Positions 56,178 through 64,000 of a stretch of DNA of 64,000 bases are shown here, piece by piece (within the stretch, counting starts at the first letter, position 1; each line of letters starts with the position of its first letter). The stretch covers positions 1 through 64,000 of the forward strand of contig NZ_QSGS01000008.1 in assembly GCF_003467445.1 (NCBI RefSeq), in the 5' to 3' direction. The notes beneath the pieces are model-generated. The model saw nothing but the letters and a program-made list of their open reading frames with translations. It was not told where the DNA came from and made no database searches. The DNA is from Exiguobacterium sp. AM39-5BH (GTDB taxonomy: Bacteria > Bacillota > Bacilli > Exiguobacteriales > Exiguobacteriaceae). The translations under genes and the position numbers were made by a program.

Positions 56178-57559
56178 GCTCGATTGCCTCCTGCACTTAC
56201 TTGGTCCAATCCAAGTGCTTGTTTAATCGGACTGAGCTTGATTTCCGTCTCGGCGAGCTCTGCTTCGAGTTCAGACTCTTGGACGATTCCACAGCCTGCA
56301 TATAACGCTACAAATTGATGGTGGACAAGCGCGGACCGGATGGAGACGACAAATTCACCTTCGCCATCCGTATTCAACCAGCCGAACGGCGACCCGTACC
56401 AACCTCGATCAAAGCGTTCAATCTCACGCAATAGGCGGACGGACGCCCGTTTTGGCGATCCCCCGAGTGCTGGGGTCGGGTGCAGCGACTCCACAATGGA
56501 AAGCAAGGACGCATTCGTGTCAAGTGTCGCTTGAATCGGCGTATGCAAATGGAACACAGATCGATTTTCTAAAATACGTGGCGACTCCGGTACTTTGAGG
56601 GCGGCGGTATATGGCGTGAGGGCATTTTTGATGTCCTTCACGACGATTTGATGCTCCTCTAAATTTTTCGGGTCGTGTAACAACCTCTGTTTGGCTACCT
56701 CGGACTCGATTTCCGTATCCGGTCGCTTGATTGTCCCGGCGATGGCGGCTGTTTCAATATGAGGGCCTTGTTTTTTGACAAGACGTTCGGGAGTCGCTCC
56801 GAAAAAACCGATTTCCCGTTTCGGTTGGTATAAGAACACGTAACTGCCCGTTTGATGTTCCGAGAGATGGCGCAGTGTCGTCGAGAACGGGAACGCCTCT
56901 TCCGATGTCTGATAAATCTCTTCCCGGGCGATGACAATCTTCTCGACTCGCTCTTCCGTAATGTGTAGTTTGGCTTGTTGGAAACTTGACTTGAAGTGGT
57001 CGATGCCATCTTTTACTTGCGAGTAAGTCGGTGTCTGCTCGTCGGGAGCGTGTAACGCATTGAACTGTGCGAGTTGATCGGCCAGTTGAATCAGATATTG
57101 TTCGACCGAACGTTGGGCAGAGACGAGTGTCGAGACCGTCAACGTGTGCTTGTCGCCCAAACGGCGATATAAAAATTTTGGGACGACCAAAGACGCCTCC
57201 CCGAACGCTTCCCACATATTTTTTTGCGGACGGACGAACGCATCGAACGAAAAACCGGAGAATGCGTAAATGACGGCATCGACGTCGCGGCGATGCAGAC
57301 TCCAATCGTACTGTAACCGTTGGAATCGCTCTGGTCCGGAAGCCGTCAGCACGAGGGCGTCGGCGCACCCGAGCATCTCAAGGGAGCGGTCTGGCGTTGA
57401 AAAATAGTAATGTGACGTTTCAGTGTTTTGAATAATATGAAACGCATCGAACGAAGGGATCTCCCACGTATAGGAGGCAAGCACCGGCCGTTGCCATGCG
57501 CGTGCCCGTTTGTGAGCTTGCTCGATTCGTTGTTTAATGTGTGTTTGAGTATCTGGCAT
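56174..57559 (-). CDS. menF: Isochorismate synthase MenF
   Basis: The 461-residue chorismate-binding enzyme has FFGATPERLVKK, AAIAGTIKRP, HPTPALGGSPK and GWYGSPFGW. It turns chorismate into isochorismate, the first step of menaquinone synthesis. It is the first gene of the minus-strand cluster and overlaps menD by four bases. The 166 bases to the divergent menA hold both promoters; an AATTCTCATTCTT stretch lies just upstream, but no clear operator. Confidence 0.95.
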   Translation of the reverse strand: MPDTQTHIKQRIEQAHKRARAWQRPVLASYTWEIPSFDAFHIIQNTETSHYYFSTPDRSLEMLGCADALVLTASGPERFQRLQYDWSLHRRDVDAVIYAFSGFSFDAFVRPQKNMWEAFGEASLVVPKFLYRRLGDKHTLTVSTLVSAQRSVEQYLIQLADQLAQFNALHAPDEQTPTYSQVKDGIDHFKSSFQQAKLHITEERVEKIVIAREEIYQTSEEAFPFSTTLRHLSEHQTGSYVFLYQPKREIGFFGATPERLVKKQGPHIETAAIAGTIKRPDTEIESEVAKQRLLHDPKNLEEHQIVVKDIKNALTPYTAALKVPESPRILENRSVFHLHTPIQATLDTNASLLSIVESLHPTPALGGSPKRASVRLLREIERFDRGWYGSPFGWLNTDGEGEFVVSIRSALVHHQFVALYAGCGIVQESELEAELAETEIKLSPIKQALGLDQVSAGGNRA

Positions 57560-57725
57560 GTAAGAAAAGCCTCCTCAATCCAATAGAATTCTCATTCTTT
57601 AGTGTATCACGACTTTAGGACAGAACTGGGCGTCAAATGCTTGAGAAAGTGAAGGAGGGCACTCGAGTGGCAGGCATTGACAGATTTTTTTAAAGAGACG
57701 TAAACTAACGAAGGGAGGGAAGTGC

Positions 57726-58625
57726 ATGAAGAAGAGAGAGAAAGGTGCGTATTGGCGCATGATTCGCCCGCATACATTGACGGCGAGCTTCATACCGGTG
57801 CTGTTAGGGACGTTCATCGTCCTCGGGCAAGTCGAGTTGAAATGGGGACTGTTCTTGGCGATGCTCATCGCCTCGGTCTTGATTCAAATCGCAACGAATT
57901 TATTCAATGAGTATTACGATTATAAGCGCGGGCTCGACCATGAAGGGTCGATTGGGATCGGTGGTTCAATTGTGCGCGACGGATTCGCACCAGGGCAAGT
58001 ACTCGGGATTGCCCTCGGGATGTATGGGATAGCAGCCGTACTCGGCCTCTATATCGCGGCATCGACGAGTTGGCACTTGATTTGGATCGGCTTGTTGTCG
58101 ATGGTCGTCGGGTTCTTGTATACAGGAGGGCCTTTGCCAATTGCTTACACACCGTTCGGCGAACTCGTGGCTGGCTTGTTTATGGGATACGTCATTATTG
58201 GGATTTCAGGGTACATCCAAATCGATGCAGTGACGACGGAACTGTTGCTTGTCTCTTTCCCGATGGCAGTGCTGATCGGAGCGATTTTACTCGCGAATAA
58301 TATCCGTGATTTGGATAACGATAAAGTGAACGGGCGGAAAACGATTGCATGTCTCGTCGGTCATCGACGTGCCGTCCTTGTCTTAGCCGGATTCTTTATC
58401 GCGTCATTGATTGGCATCGTCGTCGCCGTAGTCGGCTTTGGTGTGACGCCTTGGGTATTGTTGTCACTCTTGACTATTCCAATGATGATTCGAGCGGTGA
58501 AGCGCTTCTGGATTAAACAAGAACCGGCTCAACTGATGCCGGCGATGGCGATGACCGCAAAAGTGAACACGTTGTTTGGCGCTTGGATGGTCATCGGGTT
58601 AATGGTCGCGCGGCTAATCGCGTGA
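57726..58625 (+). CDS. menA: 1,4-Dihydroxy-2-naphthoate polyprenyltransferase
   Basis: The 299-residue UbiA-family membrane protein has about eight helices and two Asp-rich sites, NLFNEYYDYKRGLDHEG and NNIRDLDNDKVNGRKT, that bind the prenyl diphosphate and magnesium. It attaches the isoprenoid tail to DHNA at the membrane. It is divergent from menF and followed by a carbonic anhydrase gene after 19 bases, which could be co-transcribed. The start has GAGGGA upstream. Confidence 0.96.
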   Translation: MKKREKGAYWRMIRPHTLTASFIPVLLGTFIVLGQVELKWGLFLAMLIASVLIQIATNLFNEYYDYKRGLDHEGSIGIGGSIVRDGFAPGQVLGIALGMYGIAAVLGLYIAASTSWHLIWIGLLSMVVGFLYTGGPLPIAYTPFGELVAGLFMGYVIIGISGYIQIDAVTTELLLVSFPMAVLIGAILLANNIRDLDNDKVNGRKTIACLVGHRRAVLVLAGFFIASLIGIVVAVVGFGVTPWVLLSLLTIPMMIRAVKRFWIKQEPAQLMPAMAMTAKVNTLFGAWMVIGLMVARLIA

Positions 58626-58644
58626 ATTAAGAGGAGGGAACCAC

Positions 58645-59196
58645 ATGTCAGTCGTTCAAGAAATGCTAGCGTTCAATGAAAAATTCGTAACAGAGAAACA
58701 ATATGAGCAATTTGTCTCGGATAAGTTTCCCGATAAAAAAATCGTCATTTTAACGTGTATGGATACGCGTCTGACGGCGTTGTTGCCTCAAGCCCTCGGA
58801 CTAAAAAACGGGGATGCCAAAATCATAAAAAATGCGGGAGCCGTATTGTCACATCCGTTCGGATCGGTTATGCGTTCGATCCTCGTCGCGTTGTATGCGC
58901 TCGGGGCCGAAGAGGTCATCGTCATCGGTCATTATGATTGCGGCATGGCGGCGATCGATCCGAATGCGGTCATCGCAGAAATGGAACGTCGCGGCATTGA
59001 ACCGCAGACACTTCAAACACTCAAGTCGTCAGGGATGGATTTGGAGAAGTGGTTGCACGGGTTCGACTCGGTCGAAGCGAACGTCGTCAACTCGGTCAAC
59101 CTCGTCAAAAACCACCCGCTCTTGCCGCCGGGCACGAACGTCCATGGGTTCGTCATCGACCCTGCGACCGGTCGTCTTGACGTCGTCGAAGCATAA
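58645..59196 (+). CDS. Beta-type carbonic anhydrase
   Basis: The 183-residue protein has the zinc ligands Cys38 (CMDTR, with the Asp40-Arg42 dyad), His96 and Cys99 (HYDCG). It interconverts CO2 and bicarbonate in the cytoplasm. It belongs to the short bacterial YtiB-like group. Its AGGAGGG site lies just after menA. A terminator follows. Confidence 0.94.
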   Translation: MSVVQEMLAFNEKFVTEKQYEQFVSDKFPDKKIVILTCMDTRLTALLPQALGLKNGDAKIIKNAGAVLSHPFGSVMRSILVALYALGAEEVIVIGHYDCGMAAIDPNAVIAEMERRGIEPQTLQTLKSSGMDLEKWLHGFDSVEANVVNSVNLVKNHPLLPPGTNVHGFVIDPATGRLDVVEA

Positions 59197-59199
59197 TGC

Positions 59200-59236
59200 A
59201 AAAGGCGGTCTCTTCTGGAGAGACCGCCTTTCTTTC
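59200..59236. terminator. Bidirectional terminator
   Basis: AAAGGCGGTCTCT pairs exactly with AGAGACCGCCTTT over a five-base loop between the convergent carbonic anhydrase and YihY genes. Confidence 0.9.
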
Positions 59237-59237
59237 G

Positions 59238-60185
59238 TTACCCGTATGTGTTGACGGGGATATCTTTATAGTCGTCTTCGTCCGAATCTTTTGATTTGGA
59301 CTTTTTATTTTTCTTATAGTTTTTCTCGTACTCACGTTCGCTCGGCGTTTTGAAGAAACGTTGCCAAGTAGCGTTAATTTCTGAGCCGATCAAAATGATC
59401 ATGCCGGTCAGCTGGAGCCAAAGCAACGTGACGATGATTCCTCCGAGTGAGCCGTACGTCGAATCGTAATTGCCGAAGTTCGAAACGTACAGGCTGAAGC
59501 CGAGGGAGACGAGCTGCCAGGCGATGACGCCAAAGATCGCACCTGGAATCGTGCTTTTCCAGAACACGTGTTGCTGCGGGGCGATTTTATAGAAAATTGA
59601 CAGCGTGAAAATCAAGATGACGGTCGTCAACACGTAGCGGAACACGTTGATCAAGATGACGTCGGCCCCCGAAATCGGGATGAAACGGGCCACGAAATCG
59701 ATGATTTGCGAACCGAATACGTTCGAGACGATGAGCAGTAACATGCCAACGCCGAGTAATAACGTCAACCCGAGGGCGATGCCTTTGCTGACGAAGAAAT
59801 TACGTTCGTTATCTTCCCCGTACGCGTGAATCGCCATATTGATCAAGCGTTCAACCCCTTTAGCCGCCGACCAAATGGCTAAAATCGCACCGATTGAGAG
59901 GAGTCCGCCGCGCGGTTCGCCGATGGCGTCGAAGATACCGCTCAAAAATTCAGTCGCGGCCGCCCCGGGCGCCAAGTTGTTCAACTGCTCTTGGAACGAC
60001 GCCTGAGAAATGTCAAAGAACGACAGCAATGCGAGAATGAAGATGATACCCGGGAAAATCGATAAGAACCAAAAAAAAGCGAGTGTCGCGCCGTAATCTT
60101 GAACATCATGTTCTTTGAAGCGACGAAGCAACTCTTTCCCGAAGGCGAACCAATTCTTTTTTTCTTTTACTTCTGTAGTATCCAT
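59238..60185 (-). CDS. YihY/BrkB family inner-membrane protein
   Basis: The 315-residue protein has about six membrane helices with the family segments YGATLAFFWFLSIFPG and GSLGGIIVTLLWLQLTGMIILIG (read here in part), plus a long charged C-terminal tail rich in Lys and Asp. The family was once called ribonuclease BN in error; its role is unknown, possibly transport. It is a single-gene unit. Confidence 0.9.
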   Translation of the reverse strand: MDTTEVKEKKNWFAFGKELLRRFKEHDVQDYGATLAFFWFLSIFPGIIFILALLSFFDISQASFQEQLNNLAPGAAATEFLSGIFDAIGEPRGGLLSIGAILAIWSAAKGVERLINMAIHAYGEDNERNFFVSKGIALGLTLLLGVGMLLLIVSNVFGSQIIDFVARFIPISGADVILINVFRYVLTTVILIFTLSIFYKIAPQQHVFWKSTIPGAIFGVIAWQLVSLGFSLYVSNFGNYDSTYGSLGGIIVTLLWLQLTGMIILIGSEINATWQRFFKTPSEREYEKNYKKNKKSKSKDSDEDDYKDIPVNTYG

Positions 60186-60253
60186 ATATGTGCCTCCTGA
60201 ACGTTATCGTTAGAAACGTTCTTTCCCGAAATGTCAGGAGGCTACACATGAAA

Positions 60254-60691
60254 TCAGTCTTCGGCCAGCGTTTTATTGAAAAATCGCTCGGCTTCGTTCG
60301 ACAGCAAGTCGGCGAGTGACGGTGGTCGTACCGGTAAATGGCTGAGCGCGCTTCGCTTCACCCACATCGGCGTATACGATCCGTTCGTTTGCTCTGCTTG
60401 AAATTCTTCACCTGTCCCGGTCCCGAACTCACCACCGGTCATCCGGGCCCAGTAGTATGGGTTCAACTCTCCATTGAAGGCGACATGTGCGGCTACGCCT
60501 TCAAGTTCGACGTGGACGCCGAGCTCTTCGAACGCTTCACGGACGGCCGTCTCTTCAGCCGTATGACCGAATTCGACACCACCGCCCGGAAATACATAAT
60601 ACAAAAGGTTTTCTTTCTCTCGGCGAATGAGCGCGACTTCGTCATGTTCATTCACGAGGATGATGGCACTGCGTAATTTCGTTCTGACCAA
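60254..60691 (-). CDS. Nudix hydrolase
   Basis: A TTG at 60691 with AAAGGA upstream is the favoured start, giving 145 residues; a longer frame from an ATG at 60733 lacks a ribosome site. The Nudix box is present as GGVEFGHTAEETAVREAFEE followed by LGV, but the first of its conserved Glu residues is replaced by His. Such enzymes cleave nucleoside diphosphate derivatives. The substrate is unknown. It lies just upstream of the YihY gene on the same strand. Confidence 0.82.
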   Translation of the reverse strand: MVRTKLRSAIILVNEHDEVALIRREKENLLYYVFPGGGVEFGHTAEETAVREAFEELGVHVELEGVAAHVAFNGELNPYYWARMTGGEFGTGTGEEFQAEQTNGSYTPMWVKRSALSHLPVRPPSLADLLSNEAERFFNKTLAED

Positions 60692-60757
60692 TGGAATCGT
60701 TCCTTTCGATTTCGTATCGTGAACAAAACGCATCGACTCGCGGCCGATGCGTTTTGG

Positions 60758-61684
60758 TTAATCTGTTGCTGGTTGTTCAAGTGAGGCGTACATGTCAGGT
60801 GTCAGGCCGTTATCGTGCGAGGCGATGACTTTCCCAGCGACGCGCATCCCGAGTCGGAGCGCATCTTCAATCGGGTGACGTTTCATCAACTCAGAGATGA
60901 CAGCGGAGAAGAATGAGTCACCCGCACCGGTCGAGTCGGCAACTTTCACTTTCGTCGTCGGAACGTGACCTTGTTCATTCGTGCGTAAGTCGACATAGAC
61001 GGCGCCGAGCTCACTCATCGTGACGATTGTGAGCGGAGCTCCTTTCATCGCGAGCACTTCGGCGACGCGTAACGCATCGTCCACTGTGACGATGGACATA
61101 TCAGACAAAATCTCCGATTCTTCGCGGCTACAGATGAAGCCGGTGAAACCTTGGAGTAAATGACGGTTCCGTTCAATCACCGACAGATGACCGCACACGC
61201 CATACAGCGGAAGCTTCATTTCGCGGCACAGTTCAATGGTCTCGTTCAATACATTGACCGACAAGTCGAGGTCAATCGCGACCGCCTCACTTTCAGCGAA
61301 CACCGTGTCGATGCGACGGAGGATACATTCTTCCATCATCGCCTCGTCCGGTTGCTTTGAAATCGACGTTTGAAGATCACCGTTATTATCCATCACGGCC
61401 AGCCACATACCCATACCGTTATCGTCGAGCAAATCGACGTGATCGACGTTGACGTTCAAACCGCGGAGTTCTTCGAGAACACCCATCCCGATTTGATCGT
61501 TCGTCACGGTCGACACGAAACGGACGTCATTCCCGAGAACACCTAAGTTTTGGGCGACGTTTCGGCCGGTCCCACCGTTCGAGAACGCGATGTCACCGAC
61601 GTTCTTGGCATCTTTATGAAGCGGGGCGAACGAGGTTCCTTTAATATCGACAAACACCTTGCCGATTACTGCAATCGTATTCAT
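60758..61684 (-). CDS. PfkB-family carbohydrate or nucleoside kinase
   Basis: The ATG at 61684 follows AAAGGTGG by ten bases; a GTG at 61696 is too near that site. The 308-residue ribokinase-like protein has the N-terminal GG motif (FSNGGTGRNVAQNLG) and the C-terminal catalytic segment DSTGAGDSFFSAV. It could act on a sugar or on pseudouridine; no gene for pseudouridine-5'-phosphate glycosidase is adjacent, so the substrate stays open. It is a single-gene unit. Confidence 0.9.
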   Translation of the reverse strand: MNTIAVIGKVFVDIKGTSFAPLHKDAKNVGDIAFSNGGTGRNVAQNLGVLGNDVRFVSTVTNDQIGMGVLEELRGLNVNVDHVDLLDDNGMGMWLAVMDNNGDLQTSISKQPDEAMMEECILRRIDTVFAESEAVAIDLDLSVNVLNETIELCREMKLPLYGVCGHLSVIERNRHLLQGFTGFICSREESEILSDMSIVTVDDALRVAEVLAMKGAPLTIVTMSELGAVYVDLRTNEQGHVPTTKVKVADSTGAGDSFFSAVISELMKRHPIEDALRLGMRVAGKVIASHDNGLTPDMYASLEQPATD

Positions 61685-61803
61685 ATACTGTACCACCTTT
61701 AGCCAATCTTCCTATCAGTTCCGGTCTCATTAGACACATTGTTTCAATTATAGCGAAATTACTAACGGCTTTCAACGACGGTTTGAATGAGTGTCGAATT
61801 TTG

Positions 61804-63711
61804 TCATTCCCACGAGGTGCTGAGCAAACGAAGCCCGTTCAAGATGACGAGGATGGTCGATGCTTCATGGCCGACGACCGCGAACGGCATGACGAGCAGT
61901 TCGAAGATATTCGTCGCGATCAACACGAGGATGACACCTAAGGCGAACACGACGTTTTGGAGAACGACGCGATTCAATTTACGGGACTGTTTGATGGCCG
62001 AGCTCAACCGACGGAGGTCGTTTTTCATTAAGACGACGTCGGCCGTCTCGAGGGCAGCGTCTGTCCCTTCACCCATGGCGATCCCGACATCGGCTGTCGC
62101 GAGGGCAGGGGCGTCGTTGATGCCGTCGCCAATCATGCCGATGCTACCGTATTCTTGTTTTAATTGTTTAATCTGCTCGACCTTCTCTTCTGGGAGACAT
62201 TCGGCGATGTAACGGGTCAACCCGGCCTCAGTTGCGATGGCGCGGGCTGTCGCCTCGTTATCGCCTGTGATCATGATCGTCGCGATACCGAGATGGTTGA
62301 GTCGTTCGATCGCTTGTTTGGCTTCAGGGCGTAGTGTGTCTCGGAGCGCGAACGCTCCAATCGTCATCTTTTCATCGCTGACGAACACGAGCGTATGGCC
62401 GGCAGCTTTTAAACGTTCGACATCGTCGCGGAAGAAATCTCCGCTCGGATCGGCGAATTTTTGTTTGCCGACCCGATAGGCGACACCATCGATCGTCGCT
62501 TCAATCCCGGACCCGGTCACGTCTTTGAAGTGTTCCATCGTTCCTGTGTAATTCCCTGTGAATTGGACGAGCGCTTCGGCGAGCGGGTGCATCGAATGTT
62601 CTTCAATCAAGCTGACGATGCGATAGACGTGCTCTTTCTCAACGGTTGGATGGATCAATGCCGATTGGACTTCTGGTTTACCGATTGTAAGCGTGCCGGT
62701 CTTATCGAAGGCGATTGCTTTCAAACGGCCCATGTTCTCGATGTGAACGCCGCCTTTGAACAAAATTCCATGCTTGGCGGACGAAGCGATGGCGGCGAGT
62801 GCGGCCGGAGTGATGGCTGCGACGAGGGCGCACGGCGAAGCGACGACGAGTAAAATCATACCGCGGTAAATACTCGTCTCAAGCGACCACGGCGTCAACA
62901 CAGGTCCGAGCAAGATGATTGCGGTGACGGAGACGAGCACGACTTGAACGTAGCGTCCCTCGTACCGGTCGATGAACTGGGCGGACGGTGATTTTTCTTC
63001 TTGAGCTTGCTGTACCATTTGAATGATTTTTTGGAACAACGTTTCCGTGGCGAGCTTTGTCACTTCTAACGTCAAGACACCGTTCAAGTTAACGCTTGAG
63101 CCGTATACCTCGTCGCCGACGTTTCGGTCGACTGGAATCGATTCACCGGTGATGGCGGCTTCCTCGATCGAGGCACTGCCTTTCAAAATCCGACCGTCGA
63201 CCGGGATGCGTTCGCCGGGTCTTACGTAGATGTGGTCTCCGACGCGAAGGTCGTCGATATGGACGACCTCGAGGCCGCCCGAAGCGTTCAATCGCGTCGC
63301 TTGTTCAGGTTGCAGTTCCATTAATGACTCAAGAGCGCGTTCGTTTTTGTTCATCGTGTACGTCTCGAGTGCACCGGACAAAGCGAAAATGAAGATGAGG
63401 ATGGCACCTTCCATCCAATAGCCGATGGCCGCGGCGCCGATGGCCGCGATGATCATGAGCAGTTCGACGTTCAACGAACGGGTTTCCCACGTATCGGTCA
63501 GACCTTCTTTCGCTTTGGCATATCCGCCGATTAAAAAGGCGGTCAAATAGAGGGTGACGTAGAGCGCAGGAGCTCCGTCTTGTCTTTCCGCGATATATGC
63601 GAGTACAATCAATACACCACTGATGAGCGCCATGATGAGCTCGATATGTTCGAACCAGTTGGCCCGTTTGAAGACGTGGCTTTTTTCCTGTGTGACGGTT
63701 GATGTGTTCAT
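61804..63711 (-). CDS. pfeT: P1B4-type metal efflux ATPase, PfeT/ZosA-like
   Basis: The ATG at 63711 has AGAGGTG upstream and gives 635 residues, close to the 637 of B. subtilis PfeT. It has about six membrane helices, TGES, the SPC metal-site motif (292-294), the phosphorylated Asp336 in DKTGT, and GDGIND. The last-helix metal motif, usually HEGST, reads HEAST (from His615). There is no N-terminal metal-binding domain. SPC and this layout point to ferrous iron export rather than zinc or cadmium. Three Fur/PerR-like boxes lie upstream, in line with control of PfeT in Bacillus. Confidence 0.9.
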   Translation of the reverse strand: MNTSTVTQEKSHVFKRANWFEHIELIMALISGVLIVLAYIAERQDGAPALYVTLYLTAFLIGGYAKAKEGLTDTWETRSLNVELLMIIAAIGAAAIGYWMEGAILIFIFALSGALETYTMNKNERALESLMELQPEQATRLNASGGLEVVHIDDLRVGDHIYVRPGERIPVDGRILKGSASIEEAAITGESIPVDRNVGDEVYGSSVNLNGVLTLEVTKLATETLFQKIIQMVQQAQEEKSPSAQFIDRYEGRYVQVVLVSVTAIILLGPVLTPWSLETSIYRGMILLVVASPCALVAAITPAALAAIASSAKHGILFKGGVHIENMGRLKAIAFDKTGTLTIGKPEVQSALIHPTVEKEHVYRIVSLIEEHSMHPLAEALVQFTGNYTGTMEHFKDVTGSGIEATIDGVAYRVGKQKFADPSGDFFRDDVERLKAAGHTLVFVSDEKMTIGAFALRDTLRPEAKQAIERLNHLGIATIMITGDNEATARAIATEAGLTRYIAECLPEEKVEQIKQLKQEYGSIGMIGDGINDAPALATADVGIAMGEGTDAALETADVVLMKNDLRRLSSAIKQSRKLNRVVLQNVVFALGVILVLIATNIFELLVMPFAVVGHEASTILVILNGLRLLSTSWE

Positions 63712-63767
63712 GTGAGCACCTCTTTCTAAATGAGAATATATATCAGTTAAATGATAATGATTGAGGA

Positions 63768-63782
63768 TGATTATCATTATCT
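63768..63782 (-). promoter_or_regulatory. Fur-like box upstream of pfeT
   Basis: TGATTATCATTATCT matches the Fur 7-1-7 pattern TGATAATNATTATCA at 12 of 14 positions and lies in a longer inverted repeat from 63754. A weaker copy (11 of 14) is at 63731-63745. Confidence 0.7.
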
Positions 63783-63830
63783 ATTGTTGATATGATTGGA
63801 TTTAATACTAGTTTCGGCTCATAACCTTAT

Positions 63831-63845
63831 TTATAATGATTATCA
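63831..63845. promoter_or_regulatory. Fur/PerR-like box between pfeT and the DMT gene
   Basis: TTATAATGATTATCA matches both the PerR pattern TTATAATNATTATAA and the Fur pattern TGATAATNATTATCA at 13 of 14 positions, so the regulator cannot be told from sequence. It could serve either divergent gene. Confidence 0.75.
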
Positions 63846-63910
63846 TTTAAGTCTATTTTAGCACCAATCGTAATAACTTACAAACTAAAAGATTAAGGAG
63901 TTTTTGTGTC

Positions 63911-64000
63911 ATGCAAAATGTATTTCAACGCCCTTGGACGGTCACGTTCCTCGCGCTATTCAACACGTTTTTATGGGGGAGCGCGTTCCCGTTCATCAAA
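63911..64000 (+). CDS. DMT-family (EamA) transporter, N-terminal part only
   Basis: The ATG at 63911 has AAGGAG upstream. Only 30 residues fall in the window (RPWTVTFLALFNTFLWGSAF and a few more), which match the first helix of EamA-type drug/metabolite transporters. The gene continues beyond the end. A Fur/PerR-like box lies 66 bases upstream, so it may respond to iron or peroxide. Confidence 0.75.
   Translation, partial: MQNVFQRPWTVTFLALFNTFLWGSAFPFIK

Noticed and set aside
1..64000. CRISPR arrays, insertion sequences, prophage or known defence genes
   Set aside because: I saw no spaced direct repeats, transposase, integrase or phage structural genes in any part of the window.

Overview
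The window looks like a chromosomal segment of a low-to-mid GC Gram-positive of the class Bacilli, most likely Exiguobacterium or a close relative. The evidence is a complete LiaIHFSR cell-envelope stress operon, a YtrA-type GntR/ABC operon, an asparagine T-box leader, a YkuI homologue, MapB, a menFDHBEC cluster, CcpA-type cre sites, Bacillus-type Shine-Dalgarno sequences and SPC-type iron-efflux ATPase. The genus call is an inference from overall gene content, not a measured identity. There is no rRNA, phage, insertion sequence, CRISPR array or known defence island.

Layout. 1-1.6 kb: two tandem tRNA-Gly genes (the first cut by the window edge) and a three-gene cassette with an Imm11-like protein. 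1.6-7.4 kb (minus): a ten-repeat SH3 autolysin, a lipase-like hydrolase and formate-THF ligase. 7.5-19.8 kb (plus): two sugar ABC permeases, asnA behind a T-box, the sugar-binding lipoprotein, an MFS exporter, a PQQ-type sugar dehydrogenase lipoprotein, HemAT, a YesM/YesN-like two-component system and deoD. 19.9-26.7 kb: MFS, aldehyde dehydrogenase, Fnr, a ba3-type oxidase operon (including a 39-residue subunit) and a uridine-kinase-like gene. 26.8-32.1 kb: the ytr-like operon, a DEAD-box helicase and two unknown genes. 32.4-38 kb: pflBA, malic enzyme, rsgA. 38.1-41.6 kb: liaIHFSR. 41.7-50.4 kb: ABC-F ATPase, plsC, small genes, cvfB, cshA, a degenerate EAL protein, mapB. 50.4-58.6 kb: menaquinone synthesis (menC, E, B, H, D, F on minus, menA divergent). 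58.6-64 kb: carbonic anhydrase, YihY, Nudix, PfkB kinase, PfeT-like iron pump, and the start of a DMT transporter.

How the parts fit. Several regulators sit next to plausible binding sites: Fnr with Fnr-like boxes before the ba3 oxidase and pflBA; a YtrA-like repressor with two same-spaced operators; LiaR with a near-consensus box before liaI; Fur/PerR-like boxes before the iron pump. The two halves of the sugar transporter are separated by asnA but share a 30-bp upstream element and carry cre sites, as does the two-component operon, which suggests one carbohydrate-uptake regulon.

The main caveat is that nine genes carry short frame disruptions, seven of them compatible with one lost base and most at short homopolymers, including conserved genes such as menD, menE, rsgA and mapB. 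Sequencing or assembly error is the simplest explanation, and these genes should not be called dead without checking reads. I did not find a convincing wholly new system; the best candidates are the split sugar transporter with its shared element, the orphan Imm11-like cassette, and a 49-residue exported peptide behind an inverted repeat.
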